The translations under genes were made by a program, and so were the position numbers. The notes beneath the pieces are model-generated. The model did not search any database. It saw only the letters and a program-made list of their open reading frames with translations, and was not told the origin of the DNA. This document shows, piece by piece, positions 9,043-16,655 of a stretch of DNA of 16,655 bases. The first letter of the stretch is position 1. The number at the start of each line of letters is the position of its first letter. Location: assembly GCF_000003605.2 (NCBI RefSeq), contig NW_003133365.1:1-16655 (forward strand), read 5' to 3'. This stretch comes from Saccoglossus kowalevskii (taxonomy: Eukaryota > Hemichordata > Enteropneusta > Harrimaniidae).

Positions 9043-10280
9043 ATAGTACTGGTCAAAACTACCGTATACTGTGTGTGAGTAGAAGTGCTACACTATCGAC
9101 ACATGAACATTGCTTGGTGTCTCTTTGCTATCTCGTGCATACCTACTCAATGTATCATTAACGCATCATCTGGCGATGTGCAATCTCCGTATCGTTTGAC
9201 GCTCTTACTGGACAAATAGCCAATACAGTCTCCGGGGCAAACGTACCAACTCTCCGAACACTGATACGTCATTCGGCGGCGTAAATACTACAATGCTAAT
9301 ATTCATGAATTGATCTCACACTTAATATATAATATATTTAATTATTTATGTTATTATATTTATTGCTACATATTTGACGATGCATTTATAAGTCCATGTG
9401 TTTTGGATATCACAGTTTTATAGAAACCCTCAGTAGTGTAAGTTATGTTTACTTTATTACCTATTATTTAATAATGTAATACCTGCTGTGTGCCTCCCTC
9501 TCGCTGGCGTTTGACTGCGATTAGTGTTGTAAAATACGCGAGGCTTTATTTAGACTCGTCGATATATCTGCCGCTACCCGTTTATAAATAGCCTTCAAAT
9601 GGTTTTCACATCTGTGGCAATATTGATGTAATTATTTTGAATCAATTTATTTGTTTGAATCGTCTCGAAAGCTAAATTTTTGCCACAAGGAAAGACTTAT
9701 TCGGTTGTTTTGTATTCTTTTCTTCAATACAGAACGACGAATCATTTCTAGTAGAAACATCATCAACGCTTTTCGTAAATTTGGTAAAATATTGGTTAAA
9801 CATCAAAGCATATGTTACTAGGAATTATGCAGAGTCGTGATTCAGATTAACGGCAAACAATGATTTGTTGCACATAGTACATATTCAGCAAATTAAATCG
9901 TGCAAATTTGTTTGTTTTTTCGTCAAGTACTAACGTAACTTGAATCCGCTAGAAAGGGTTGAATTGTCAAGAAAAGTAGTTTCATCATTTTCGAACGATG
10001 TTAAATCAGTTTCTTCATCATATCATAGAATCGTTGTTTCAGTGTACGAGGATATATTGGTATGTACAATTATAATAAACAGGTGTATCATACAAAAGTA
10101 CGTTTTTAAAATATGTTTGAATATGTTAGGCAATAAAACCAGCGTAATGCAGACTAAACTCGTGAAAATTGTATATACCTACAACTAACTAACTAATGAA
10201 TAATATCTGAAACTTCGTAAAAGATTAGGAATACAAGCCGGGCATTAATTGATGTTAAAAGAAACATAAACATCCGTTAC

Positions 10281-10361
10281 CTGTTCTGTCTTTGCTGGAA
10301 GAGACTCAGCGCAATAAACGGCTAATAGTGCAATAGCGAAGAACGCTAACGGAAGCTTCAT
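10281..10361 (-). CDS. signal-peptide exon, probable exon 1 of the VWD gene
   Basis: The ATG at 10361-10359 opens 27 codons. They start MKLPLAFFAIALLAVYC, continue AESLPAKTEQ and stop at a good donor, CAG followed by GTAACG (phase 0). Lys at position 3, a 13-residue hydrophobic core and a small residue (Ala-Glu-Ser) near position 18-20 make a textbook cleavable secretory signal. It has the same strand as, and lies upstream of, the extracellular VWD exons, which is why I link them. The link is inference, since the exon 1 / exon 2 junction is out of phase without a further exon. A weak AT-rich TATA-like stretch (TTAAAT) lies roughly 50 bp upstream of the ATG. Confidence 0.7.
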
Positions 10362-10490
10362 GATTGTAGAGCGTTGAAACCGAACTCGAGAATGAGAAGT
10401 CCTGTAATTTAATTGAACTCCTGTCTAACCACGTATGGCGTTTGTCAATTAGTGGTAGCGTACCAGGAAAGAAAACATTATGCACGTCAT

Positions 10491-10550
10491 CAAACTAAGG
10501 GATTAGGCACCTCTATGAATAAAACTAAGGGATTAGGCACCTCTATGAAT
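10491..10550. repeat. 30 bp tandem duplication upstream of the signal-peptide exon
   Basis: Two adjacent 30 bp copies (10491-10520 and 10521-10550) differ only in their first base. Each contains GATTAGGCACCTCTATGAAT. The end of the unit recurs in reverse orientation at 10634-10645 (ATTCATAGAGGC). The block lies 130-290 bp upstream of the minus-strand ATG at 10361, so it may be in the promoter or 5' UTR of that gene. Confidence 0.85.
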
Positions 10551-10699
10551 ATTAAATTCGTGGACAAAAAATGACCTATCTGCAACAGGATATCATTAAA
10601 GCATTGATTGCTTCACGTACACATTTTCATTTAATTCATAGAGGCAAATGCACCGGACGACTTAGAATGATATTAAATGGCCACACGACTTCAAAGAGG

Positions 10700-11760
10700 A
10701 GTATATAGATTTTATTTCAATTAAATCTGTGATATAGACTCCCCATGTATTCCCAACCAACTCTAGAGATGGACAGATGCAAACAATAATATTAAGTGTG
10801 GGTATGCCTGGATCTGGACCCATGGCATTGCACGAGGTGGCGTATTTGCTTGTGTGGAGCAGACGACCAAATGTAAATATCGACTACTCCTACAACTCTA
10901 TAGGTCAATGTATTGCGACATACAGAATCACACCCACTTGCCATCGTTTCTAAGGGTTAGTTTTCAATCCGCGTGTATTATCTTGGGCCTTGTCCCACGG
11001 AAAGGATTGAGGGCGGCCCACCGTCGTAATATATTTCACCCTTAAATGCAATTCGGTTTCAGATCAAAACTTACTATTAAAATTTATGGAAGAAAATGTT
11101 GTTCCCCTCTCCCATGTACACTTTTGACGATGCTACCCTGACAGGATAGATATGTCACATTTTACAGCATTTTACCCCTCGGGTCATCATATACAACGCA
11201 CGCGTTCAATATATGGCAATAGTTCGTGTAGTACAATTAAATAAAACCTGCTGAATTGAAAGGAATTCATGGCGTCAGCGTGGAGTACCTTTGTTTGTGG
11301 GTTATATTGATATAATAACAGATGTAACAAATGGTGACACGATTTTAAGCCTTACATCAACCCCTTTTAGCATGTAGCCTATTGTTAGTGTGCTAGTTTT
11401 TCGCCCAGTTTCACGAGATTCAATATAGTAACAACAATTGTTCCTGTACCGTATGTTCTATCGCACTCTATATGTTTTGCATTAGTTTGGCTTCAACCTT
11501 AATTTTTCTGACGTACGTAACTGATATGTGATGTTTACAATGATAAGACAACGTTATAAGTGAAATAAAATAAATACTATTTAGGTAATGGTAACCATTT
11601 AGTTTATTATAAATCAAATAAAGTAACTACAAAACTGTATTAACACCGCCCCACTTCAAGTTGTTTGTGTTGCAATGTACTCACATGCCAATGTCAATTT
11701 GAACGTTTAACGGTTTATACTGATATTACTCGTTTATGAGGCGTCTTAAATAGTGCTTTA
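10700..11760. other. intergenic AT-rich stretch with no supported gene
   Basis: The only patch with different composition is about 10970-11045, which is GC-richer and falls in a 63-codon plus frame without motifs. I see no signal sequence, splice pair or repeat strong enough to call. Confidence 0.45.
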
Positions 11761-11995
11761 TTCTTCTTCTTCTATGGCTTTTTTCCCAGTTGCTGGGGTC
11801 GCCGGTGCGAATAATATCTCCCATCATATTTTACTGCGGGATGCCCTTACTGCCGCAAACCACTGTTATCGGACATGGGCCTAGCCTTGCCTGAAGAGGA
11901 AGACTTGCTAACTTCGCATTTGTTAGTGAATTAATCTCGGCCAGTAGAATTGGCCTTCCCATTGAGTCTGTGGCACACTCACCCAGGGTAAGGGT
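11761..11995 (-). mobile_element. probable 3' tail of a LINE or tRNA-type SINE ending in (GAA)n
   Basis: Read on the minus strand, the segment ends in GACCCCAGCAACTGGGAAAA followed by about four GAA units (plus strand TTC x4 at 11761-11772). The sequence CCCAG-TTG-CTGGG at 11785-11797 is a perfect 5 bp hairpin just before the simple-repeat tail. A stem-loop followed by a short (GAA)n tail is the usual 3' end of CR1- or RTE-like LINEs and the SINEs they mobilise. The body (to about 11995) is GC-richer than its flanks. The upstream border is approximate, and no ORF of the element remains. Confidence 0.45.
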
Positions 11996-12031
11996 CGACC
12001 ATTTTGATGATCAGCCACGAAAAGCCATTTG

Positions 12032-12330
12032 GGTTCGCCTAAACAATATAACAAATATAGAAATATTTTACGAACATAAAATAAATGATTCAATACGTTT
12101 TGTTGTCACTATTAAACCAACTTATGTCATAAAAAATGAGCTTGCTATTAATTACATGCGATTAAATTGCCAGATATAAGAATTAATTTGCGTAGCCATC
12201 TAAGAGGCGTACTAATCAGTATCACGAGAGTAATCAATGCTTTAACTAGCAATGCAAATATCAGAATTTACCATACAGACAGAAAGCTAACTGTGTCCCA
12301 TGACCTCAGTGGTGTCACGAAGCCACATGT
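12032..12330 (+). repeat. left arm (copy A) of a long inverted repeat
   Basis: From GGTTCGCCT at 12032 the plus strand matches the reverse complement of 13877-14204 at high identity over about 300 bp. Shared blocks include AACAATATAACAAATATAG near the outer end and CAATGCAAATATCAGAATTT in the middle. The right arm carries about 30 extra bases near 14030-14070 that are missing here. Both arms begin at the same GGTTCGCCT motif, which suggests a real element end. The 67-codon frame here and its counterpart on the minus strand at 13833-14018 are similar only because they are copies of the repeat. Confidence 0.85.
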
Positions 12331-12660
12331 ATTATTACATGTAATTATTAAAAGCAGTGAACTATTTTAACAGGTACTTCAAATAGGATAAGTGATTTTT
12401 GTTTAAGAGGAACATGCCTATCAATATCACGTAGTTATAAATATCCAAATTTATCACCGAAGTAACGCGCGTAGAATAAAAGGTGCCCGTTGCACATCAT
12501 TACATGTAGAATGACAAATGTGTCACGTGACCTCAGACGAGTCGCGAGGTCAAAATTCAAAATGACAGTTTCCAAGTGACGTAAACTCTCAACGGTACAG
12601 TGTTGTGATTTCTATCATGAATCTAATAATAGTCCAGAGCAAAATAAAGTCAATACTGAA
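12331..12660 (+). repeat. second, more diverged direct copy (B) of the repeat unit
   Basis: Blocks found in the right arm recur here in the same order and orientation as copy A: AAGCAGTGAACTATTTT (about 12353), TATCAATATCACG (about 12419), GTGTCACGTGACCTCAG (about 12521) and CAAAATAAAGTCAATACTGAA (about 12639). The first block is absent from copy A but present in the right arm (GAAGCAGTGGACTATTTT in reverse complement). Copy B is therefore an independent, older copy and not a duplication of A. Confidence 0.6.
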
Positions 12661-13283
12661 TGTGTAGTGATTGGTCAGCATATATATCATATTAAGGTAT
12701 CATAATTTTGAAGTATGTCTAATATAACATCAAGGATGAATCTCATAAAAGATCCGTGTACTACGAACTATTCAACAGAATTATATTTTAGTTCCTGCCA
12801 GTTTGTTCATTCGCCTCGTGGTCTGTCTGTCTGCCAGGGATGATATTTTAAAACCTTCTTGACCGAATCAGTTCATTCTTTGCATGTGTTTAGTATTTCA
12901 TGTACTTTCAGTAGTTTAGCATTTACTTTAATGTCACACGCAACGTAATATTACCGTAATTGGTATAGTACAGGTGTGATGGTTCAAATACCAAAATGGC
13001 AACAGTAACAAAAAGACTTCCCTGGCGGCGATGATAAAATACGAACACGGAGCCAACAGATGAGGTTTCAACTGGTACTGGTATTATTATACTCTGCAAA
13101 CATCAAGTACAATAATGCGGTAAAACTCCACTACTCCAATAACTAGATACTTAAACTCCAAGACAATTCAACGAGATCTCCGATCTGATCTCAGTGCTGA
13201 ACAACTCCCCTATATATACCCACACTGTCTATAAATAGACCATTACATCAGCATACATAATGAGTCTGGAACATACTACAAAT

Positions 13284-13296
13284 TTCTAGAATGTTC
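13284..13296. promoter_or_regulatory. heat-shock element 1 in the LTR
   Basis: TTCTAGAATGTTC is three alternating TTC/GAA units spaced by two bases, the canonical HSF1 trimer site. It lies within a hairpin formed by GGAACAT (13268-13274) and ATGTTCC (13291-13297). Confidence 0.6.
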
Positions 13297-13375
13297 CATT
13301 ACCTTCTATTGCCTTCTACGGTGTCCTATTACCTATTCAATCAACATCTAAAAATTCCACCCAGACACAGTACGA

Positions 13376-13388
13376 TTCTAGAACATTC
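13376..13388. promoter_or_regulatory. heat-shock element 2 in the LTR
   Basis: TTCTAGAACATTC is a second perfect three-unit HSF site, 92 bp from the first and in the same register. Having two makes chance less likely, although binding is not shown. Confidence 0.6.
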
Positions 13389-13431
13389 TCAGTCACACGG
13401 AAGTGGTAAACAAGTCGTATGTGACATTTAA

Positions 13432-13853
13432 AGATGGCCGACTGGTAACCGTATTAAGAAATTATTAAGAATTTGTTATCTTGGACTTGGCGTTGTCATT
13501 TTTTTTACATTATACCTATTAGAATACAAGTCTATGATGGTTTGTTTTGTGATCGGGTCAACCGGCAGCCATTTTTTTAAATGTGGTATCTTGGACATGT
13601 CTGTGAGGATTTGTTTTGCGATCAGACTCAAGATAGCCGACTGGAAGCCATATTGTTTTTAAAAATATCGACGACATGTTTTTTTCTTCAAATTATAATG
13701 TATATATATCCATGAAAGTTAGTTTCACAAATCTTGGTTACACAAGTGAAGGAAAAATGGCTACAATATATATATAACACTTCAATATATGTTGACAAAA
13801 GTCTTCAATTAAAAAGTACATAGCTTCAATATTCACTTTATTTTATCTTGGAC
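13432..13853. repeat. degenerate tandem units marked by TATCTTGGAC and AAGATGGCCGAC-like motifs
   Basis: TATCTTGGAC occurs at 13477-13486, 13587-13596 and 13844-13853. Between the first two, GGTTTGTTTTGTGATCGGG is echoed after the second by GGATTTGTTTTGCGATCAG. Each is followed by a GCCGACTGG or CCGGCAGCC motif and a T-rich run. Spacing is about 110 bp and then irregular. These look like subrepeats of the same element whose arms flank them. Confidence 0.55.
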
Positions 13854-14204
13854 GGCACTCGGCACGGTCATTTTTAAATCTGGCTTTGTGACTCTACTGA
13901 GGTCACAGGACACAGTTAGCTTTCTGTCTGTATGATAAATTCTGATATTTGCATTGCTAGTTAAAGCATTAATTACTCGCGTGATACTGATAAGTACGCC
14001 TCTTAGATGGCTACGCACTCTATAAAATCAATTCTTATATATTGGCAATTTGAAAATAGTCCACTGCTTCAATCGCATGTTATTAATAGCAAGTTCAATT
14101 TTTATGACTTAAGTTGGTTTAATAGTGACAACAAAATGTATTGAATCATTTATTTTATGTTCGTAAAATGTCTCTATATTTGTTATATTGTTTTCAGGCG
14201 AACC
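13822..14204 (-). repeat. right arm (copy C) of the long inverted repeat
   Basis: Its reverse complement begins GGTTCGCCT and follows copy A from end to end. It then continues into sequence shared with copy B (AAAATAAAGTGAATATTGAAG against AAAATAAAGTCAATACTGAA). It is the most complete of the three copies, since it holds blocks that A and B each have only in part. The arms are separated by about 1.2 kb, of which 500 bp is the later LTR insertion. Confidence 0.85.
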
Positions 14205-14437
14205 TAGATGTCTATTGTTGGCGTATAAGAAATATAACGGCAAATTGAACCAAAAATCCCAGCTCTGTGGCAACGCCCTTCACATGAATAGTTGACATCG
14301 TACGCCAATTCTCTCTAGGACACAACATTTTAGGCAACATGATAGCAATTATGTCAGCCAATGCACAGCTATCCTATTATATACAAAAACATCTTATACG
14401 CATGCCACGACACATTGGCACCCATTTTAGACGGCAC

Positions 14438-14650
14438 TCAAGAATTAATGGAAGTATAAAGCACTATTAAAAACCGGTCACTGGTAACATTGTGATGGGT
14501 AAATTTGATGTCTTTAAACCCTTCACTCAGCTGCAGGTACCCGGGAATTGGATATTCTCCATGTTGGACTAACAGAACACACGGAAGCTCAATTCGTGTC
14601 ACCTTCGATTCTCCGACTGCCTCGTGGCCCGTTCGCCAAGACAGCTTCAA
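14438..14650 (-). CDS. possible exon of unknown function
   Basis: A 70-codon frame is read from 14650 with no ATG at its head. It includes LSWRTGHEAVGESKVTRIEL, then PCVLLVQHGEYPIPGYLQ and FKDIKFTHHNVTSDRF, and ends at a TGA. GC content is clearly above that of the flanks and the residue mix is balanced, unlike most chance frames here. In-frame stops lie just upstream, so it would have to start after a splice acceptor. GATTTGAAG before CTG is the only candidate and it is weak. I recognise no family. Confidence 0.25.
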   Translation of the reverse strand: MKLSWRTGHEAVGESKVTRIELPCVLLVQHGEYPIPGYLQLSEGFKDIKFTHHNVTSDRFLIVLYTSINS

Positions 14651-15226
14651 ATCACTTTATTAAATTGTCAACCATTAGCCAATTGCAAGAGAATATATAA
14701 GACTATAAGACGTTGCCTCCAATCATATAGCCAATCACACGAAGTTTTCAACACGTCATAACACAATTGATTAATTGTTACTATGTTAGAAAAACTACAA
14801 CCGTACTGTCAACTTCAGCTTACATTTGTGAGCGCCCACGATACTGTAATAACATTCCACAGTTGACATCCATATGCATCATTCGTTCCAGATCATGGCC
14901 AAATACTCCCCAACATGATGCATAAGTTTGGAAATAACAAGTTCATACGAAAGTATTGACAGATCTCAGCCATCCCTGCCATCTGGCATTAATCAACCAG
15001 TCATTATCAGTGAATGTCATGGCAACTACCAACAAGCAGAAATATAAATCATGACACAACCCCCTTCCCAAATTCTACTTATGCTCTCCGGGCATAATAT
15101 TCCCATATCAATGATATCATCACATTTATACTCCACTCGTTAAATATATATCAACACTCATCATGCAAATAAAATACACACTAATATAACAAAAAGTATA
15201 GTTTCAAAAGAGTAAAAACACTGATT
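14651..15226. other. non-coding stretch
   Basis: AT-rich sequence without supported frames, splice pairs or repeats. It lies between the possible exon at 14438-14650 and the 21 bp tandem repeat. Confidence 0.4.
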
Positions 15227-15289
15227 AAATACAATGATTATAATTCTGAATACAATGGTTATAATTCTAAATACAATGGTTATAATTCT
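15227..15289. repeat. 21 bp tandem repeat, three copies plus a partial fourth
   Basis: Units at 15227-15247, 15248-15268 and 15269-15289 share AATACAATG[A/G]TTATAATTCT, with only single-base differences. A truncated fourth copy (AAATACT) follows. The array lies about 75 bp beyond the stop codon of the minus-strand ORF at 15365, possibly in its 3' UTR. Confidence 0.9.
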
Positions 15290-15364
15290 AAATACTCTAC
15301 TCTGTCAAGGAAAGGTCGCTAGTACTTCACTTGATACCCAAATATTCAGTATTTGGTTCCCTAC

Positions 15365-16045
15365 CTAATGCATATTAGTAATATCGTTCCTTTGAATTTC
15401 GGTATAAACCTCAGACAATCCCACAAACAATCTGTAATAATTCCCTACACTTTCTACGGCTGTGCACACGCTATCTTTCCATTTCGAAACTCCAATGGCC
15501 TTGGGCGTAGGAAAAACACATTCTTTTTTATGTAGTTTGTATTTCAAAACATCCCATTCAATATTTAACACAGACGTGTATATGCCCCGCTCGATGATAA
15601 AATTTCCAATTACGGGTCGCTTTGCAAAGGCCAATTGACTCAGATACACGTACAAGGTCATGAGATTTATTAAGACATATAGCTTGTCATTTGATATTTC
15701 TAAAATCAATTTCGTACGGAGCAACTTAGGCGCGCGGTATATTATAGAGCAGTTACGATAACAGTTATACAACCGAACAATCACCAAGGTCAATAAAAAT
15801 CCTGAACACAATAAAATTAGAATTATGGTTTCATTTCGAAGTTGGATCACAGAGTTTTTCAAATCTTGCAAGGGATGATCAGTGATTAACTCATCTACCG
15901 GCAAATATAACGTTTTAGCCCGGGCTCTAGGAATAGTTGCAATCAATATACTCAGAGTTCTTACCTTACAAATTGTATAGACTGACAAAATCAGCAACCC
16001 TGTACACATAATAGCCAGAACGGTTTTAAGGTAGAGATGCAGGTT
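15365..16045 (-). CDS. membrane protein ORF, unrecognised; possible retroelement-derived or terminal exon
   Basis: From the ATG at 16009-16007 the frame runs 214 codons to a stop at 15365. It stays open 12 codons further upstream to 16045, directly after an AG preceded by a pyrimidine-containing stretch (TTTCACTCCCAAGTACCCTAG). A phase-0 splice start is therefore as plausible as the ATG. A chance frame of this length is very unlikely in such AT-rich DNA. Hydrophobic segments lie at residues -8 to 13 (VLAIMCTGLLILSVYTI), 61-80 (TIILILLCSGFLLTLVIVRL) and more weakly 109-127. Between the first two is LYLPVDELITDHPLQDLKNS. The C-terminal 90 residues are polar with scattered cysteines. I do not recognise the family. 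It could be an envelope-like third ORF of a retroelement, given the retroelement debris nearby, or the last exon of a host membrane protein. Confidence 0.6.
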   Translation of the reverse strand, partial: NLHLYLKTVLAIMCTGLLILSVYTICKVRTLSILIATIPRARAKTLYLPVDELITDHPLQDLKNSVIQLRNETIILILLCSGFLLTLVIVRLYNCYRNCSIIYRAPKLLRTKLILEISNDKLYVLINLMTLYVYLSQLAFAKRPVIGNFIIERGIYTSVLNIEWDVLKYKLHKKECVFPTPKAIGVSKWKDSVCTAVESVGNYYRLFVGLSEVYTEIQRNDITNMH

Positions 16046-16655
16046 CTAGGGTACTTGGGAGTGAAATTTTTTTTTTGCTTTTTATTATCCAAAAAGTCTT
16101 GGCTATATACTGTTGAAATTTTGTAGAATTGTGAATCGTGGAACATACTCAAAAAACAATTTTAAAATATAGGTAACAGGTGCAAAATTATCTCTTTTGA
16201 ATGCTTAGCAAGATTTAGCAAGGCTGTACATAAATTAAAAAAAAACATGGTGAAAAAAAGAAAAGACGGGATCTCCATATTATGCACTGTATTTAACTTT
16301 TTACAAAATGATAATACATTTAAATTTGAAACTGTAACAGCCATTTTAATTATGAGCATTAACAAACTTCTTACTGAGTGAATTGGTATGCAAATTAGCA
16401 ATTATCTCAGCTTCTTTTTAGTGCACATTCAAGAACTTTAAAAAAAATACCTCCTAGACGCTTTGATCTTTTGTTTTGAAATTTTCACAAATGATAGACA
16501 ATGTGTTTATCTTCAAAACGCCGTCGGGGCATTGTTTTTAGTTGAATAGTGTTACAGAAATCGTACAGACAACTAGCATGGGTGTTAATTTATGCATAAA
16601 CTTGAAGTAGTGAAATTTGAGCTGCTGCCCTACAAAATTGACAACTGGTAGACAT
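16046..16655. other. AT-rich flank without a supported gene
   Basis: Contains poly-A/T tracts (about 16069-16083 and 16236-16264). The 79-codon minus frame at 16162-16401 is made mostly of hydrophobic and Asn/Lys codons as expected from AT-rich noise. If the ORF at 15365-16045 is a spliced exon, its intron would begin here. Confidence 0.4.

Larger units (their letters stand above)
6652..10280 (-). other. long intron (or introns) between the signal-peptide exon and exon 2
   Basis: This 3.6 kb is AT-rich with no convincing coding exon found. Phase arithmetic requires one: exon 1 ends in phase 0 and exon 2 begins in phase 1. I examined minus-strand donors at about 7706 (GTAAGT) and 8440 (GTAAGT), and an acceptor at about 6894 (GTATTTTCAG). 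None gave an open segment with the right phase at both ends. The 104-codon minus frame at 7966-8280 and the plus frames at 7166-7384 and 7389-7613 show no motif. Small repeats at 7261-7452, 8889-8902 and 8964-9042 are listed separately. Confidence 0.5.
12932..13426 (-). mobile_element. solo LTR of an LTR retrotransposon, 495 bp
   Basis: The element starts TGTCACACGC and ends GTATGTGACA on the plus strand, so it has TG...CA termini within the 7 bp inverted repeat TGTCACA/TGTGACA. It is bounded by a perfect 5 bp duplication (TTTAA). These are defining marks of an LTR integrated by a retroviral-type integrase. On the minus strand two heat-shock-element triplets come first, followed about 65 bp later by TATATATAG (13218-13210), an order expected for U3 promoter elements. 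This gives the minus orientation. No internal gag-pol remains, so it is probably the product of recombination between two LTRs. A TTAA-target MITE is a less likely reading. Confidence 0.78.
12927..13431. repeat. TTTAA target-site duplication flanking the solo LTR
   Basis: TTTAA at 12927-12931 and again at 13427-13431 directly abut the two ends of the 495 bp element between them. Removing the element plus one copy restores a continuous flank reading TTTACTTTAAAGATGGCCG. Confidence 0.8.

Noticed and set aside
12943-12952. TAATATTAC-like sequence resembling a rolling-circle nonanucleotide
   Set aside because: It also occurs at about 8769-8777, lacks the associated stem and replication gene, and is expected by chance in AT-rich DNA.
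12167-14018. Two similar short frames on opposite strands as a gene pair
   Set aside because: Their similarity is explained by the inverted repeat, it continues outside the frames, and the frames end at different stops.

Overview
The window looks like non-coding-rich nuclear DNA from an invertebrate animal. It is AT-rich by eye, bacterial-style gene packing is absent, the one recognisable host gene is cut into small exons with GT/AG borders, and several decayed retroelements are present. The lineage cannot be fixed from sequence alone. A marine lophotrochozoan or non-vertebrate deuterostome would fit, but that is inference.

The main gene lies on the minus strand between about 10361 and 4097. 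It starts with a signal-peptide exon (10281-10361). After a gap of 3.6 kb comes an exon coding an unfamiliar two-cysteine module (6385-6651). Four further exons (4963-5213, 4735-4809, 4517-4552, 4097-4389) together encode one von Willebrand factor type D (VWD) domain. Reading phases agree across the last five exons. Exons 1 and 2 do not join in phase, so at least one exon is missing from the model or exon 1 belongs to a different transcript. The last recognised exon ends at a good splice donor, so the gene continues toward lower coordinates.

Left edge (1-936): the start of a coiled-coil ORF, LINE ORF1-like, runs off the window on the minus strand. It sits head to head with a plus-strand retropepsin fragment of Ty3/gypsy type that has lost its reverse transcriptase.

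Centre right (11761-14204) is a nest of repeats. It holds a probable LINE or SINE 3' tail, a long diverged inverted repeat (arms 12032-12660 and 13822-14204), and a 495 bp solo LTR (12932-13426) inserted between the arms. The LTR is flanked by TTTAA on both sides, starts and ends TGTCACA...TGTGACA, and carries two perfect heat-shock-element triplets upstream of a TATA box on the minus strand.

Right edge: a minus-strand ORF of at least 214 codons (15365-16045) encodes a two- or three-pass membrane protein that I cannot name. A 21 bp tandem repeat lies just beyond its stop.

The rest (1469-3471, most of 6652-10280, 10700-11760, 14205-15226 and 16046-16655) shows only AT-rich intron or intergenic sequence with small repeats and a few weak exon candidates.
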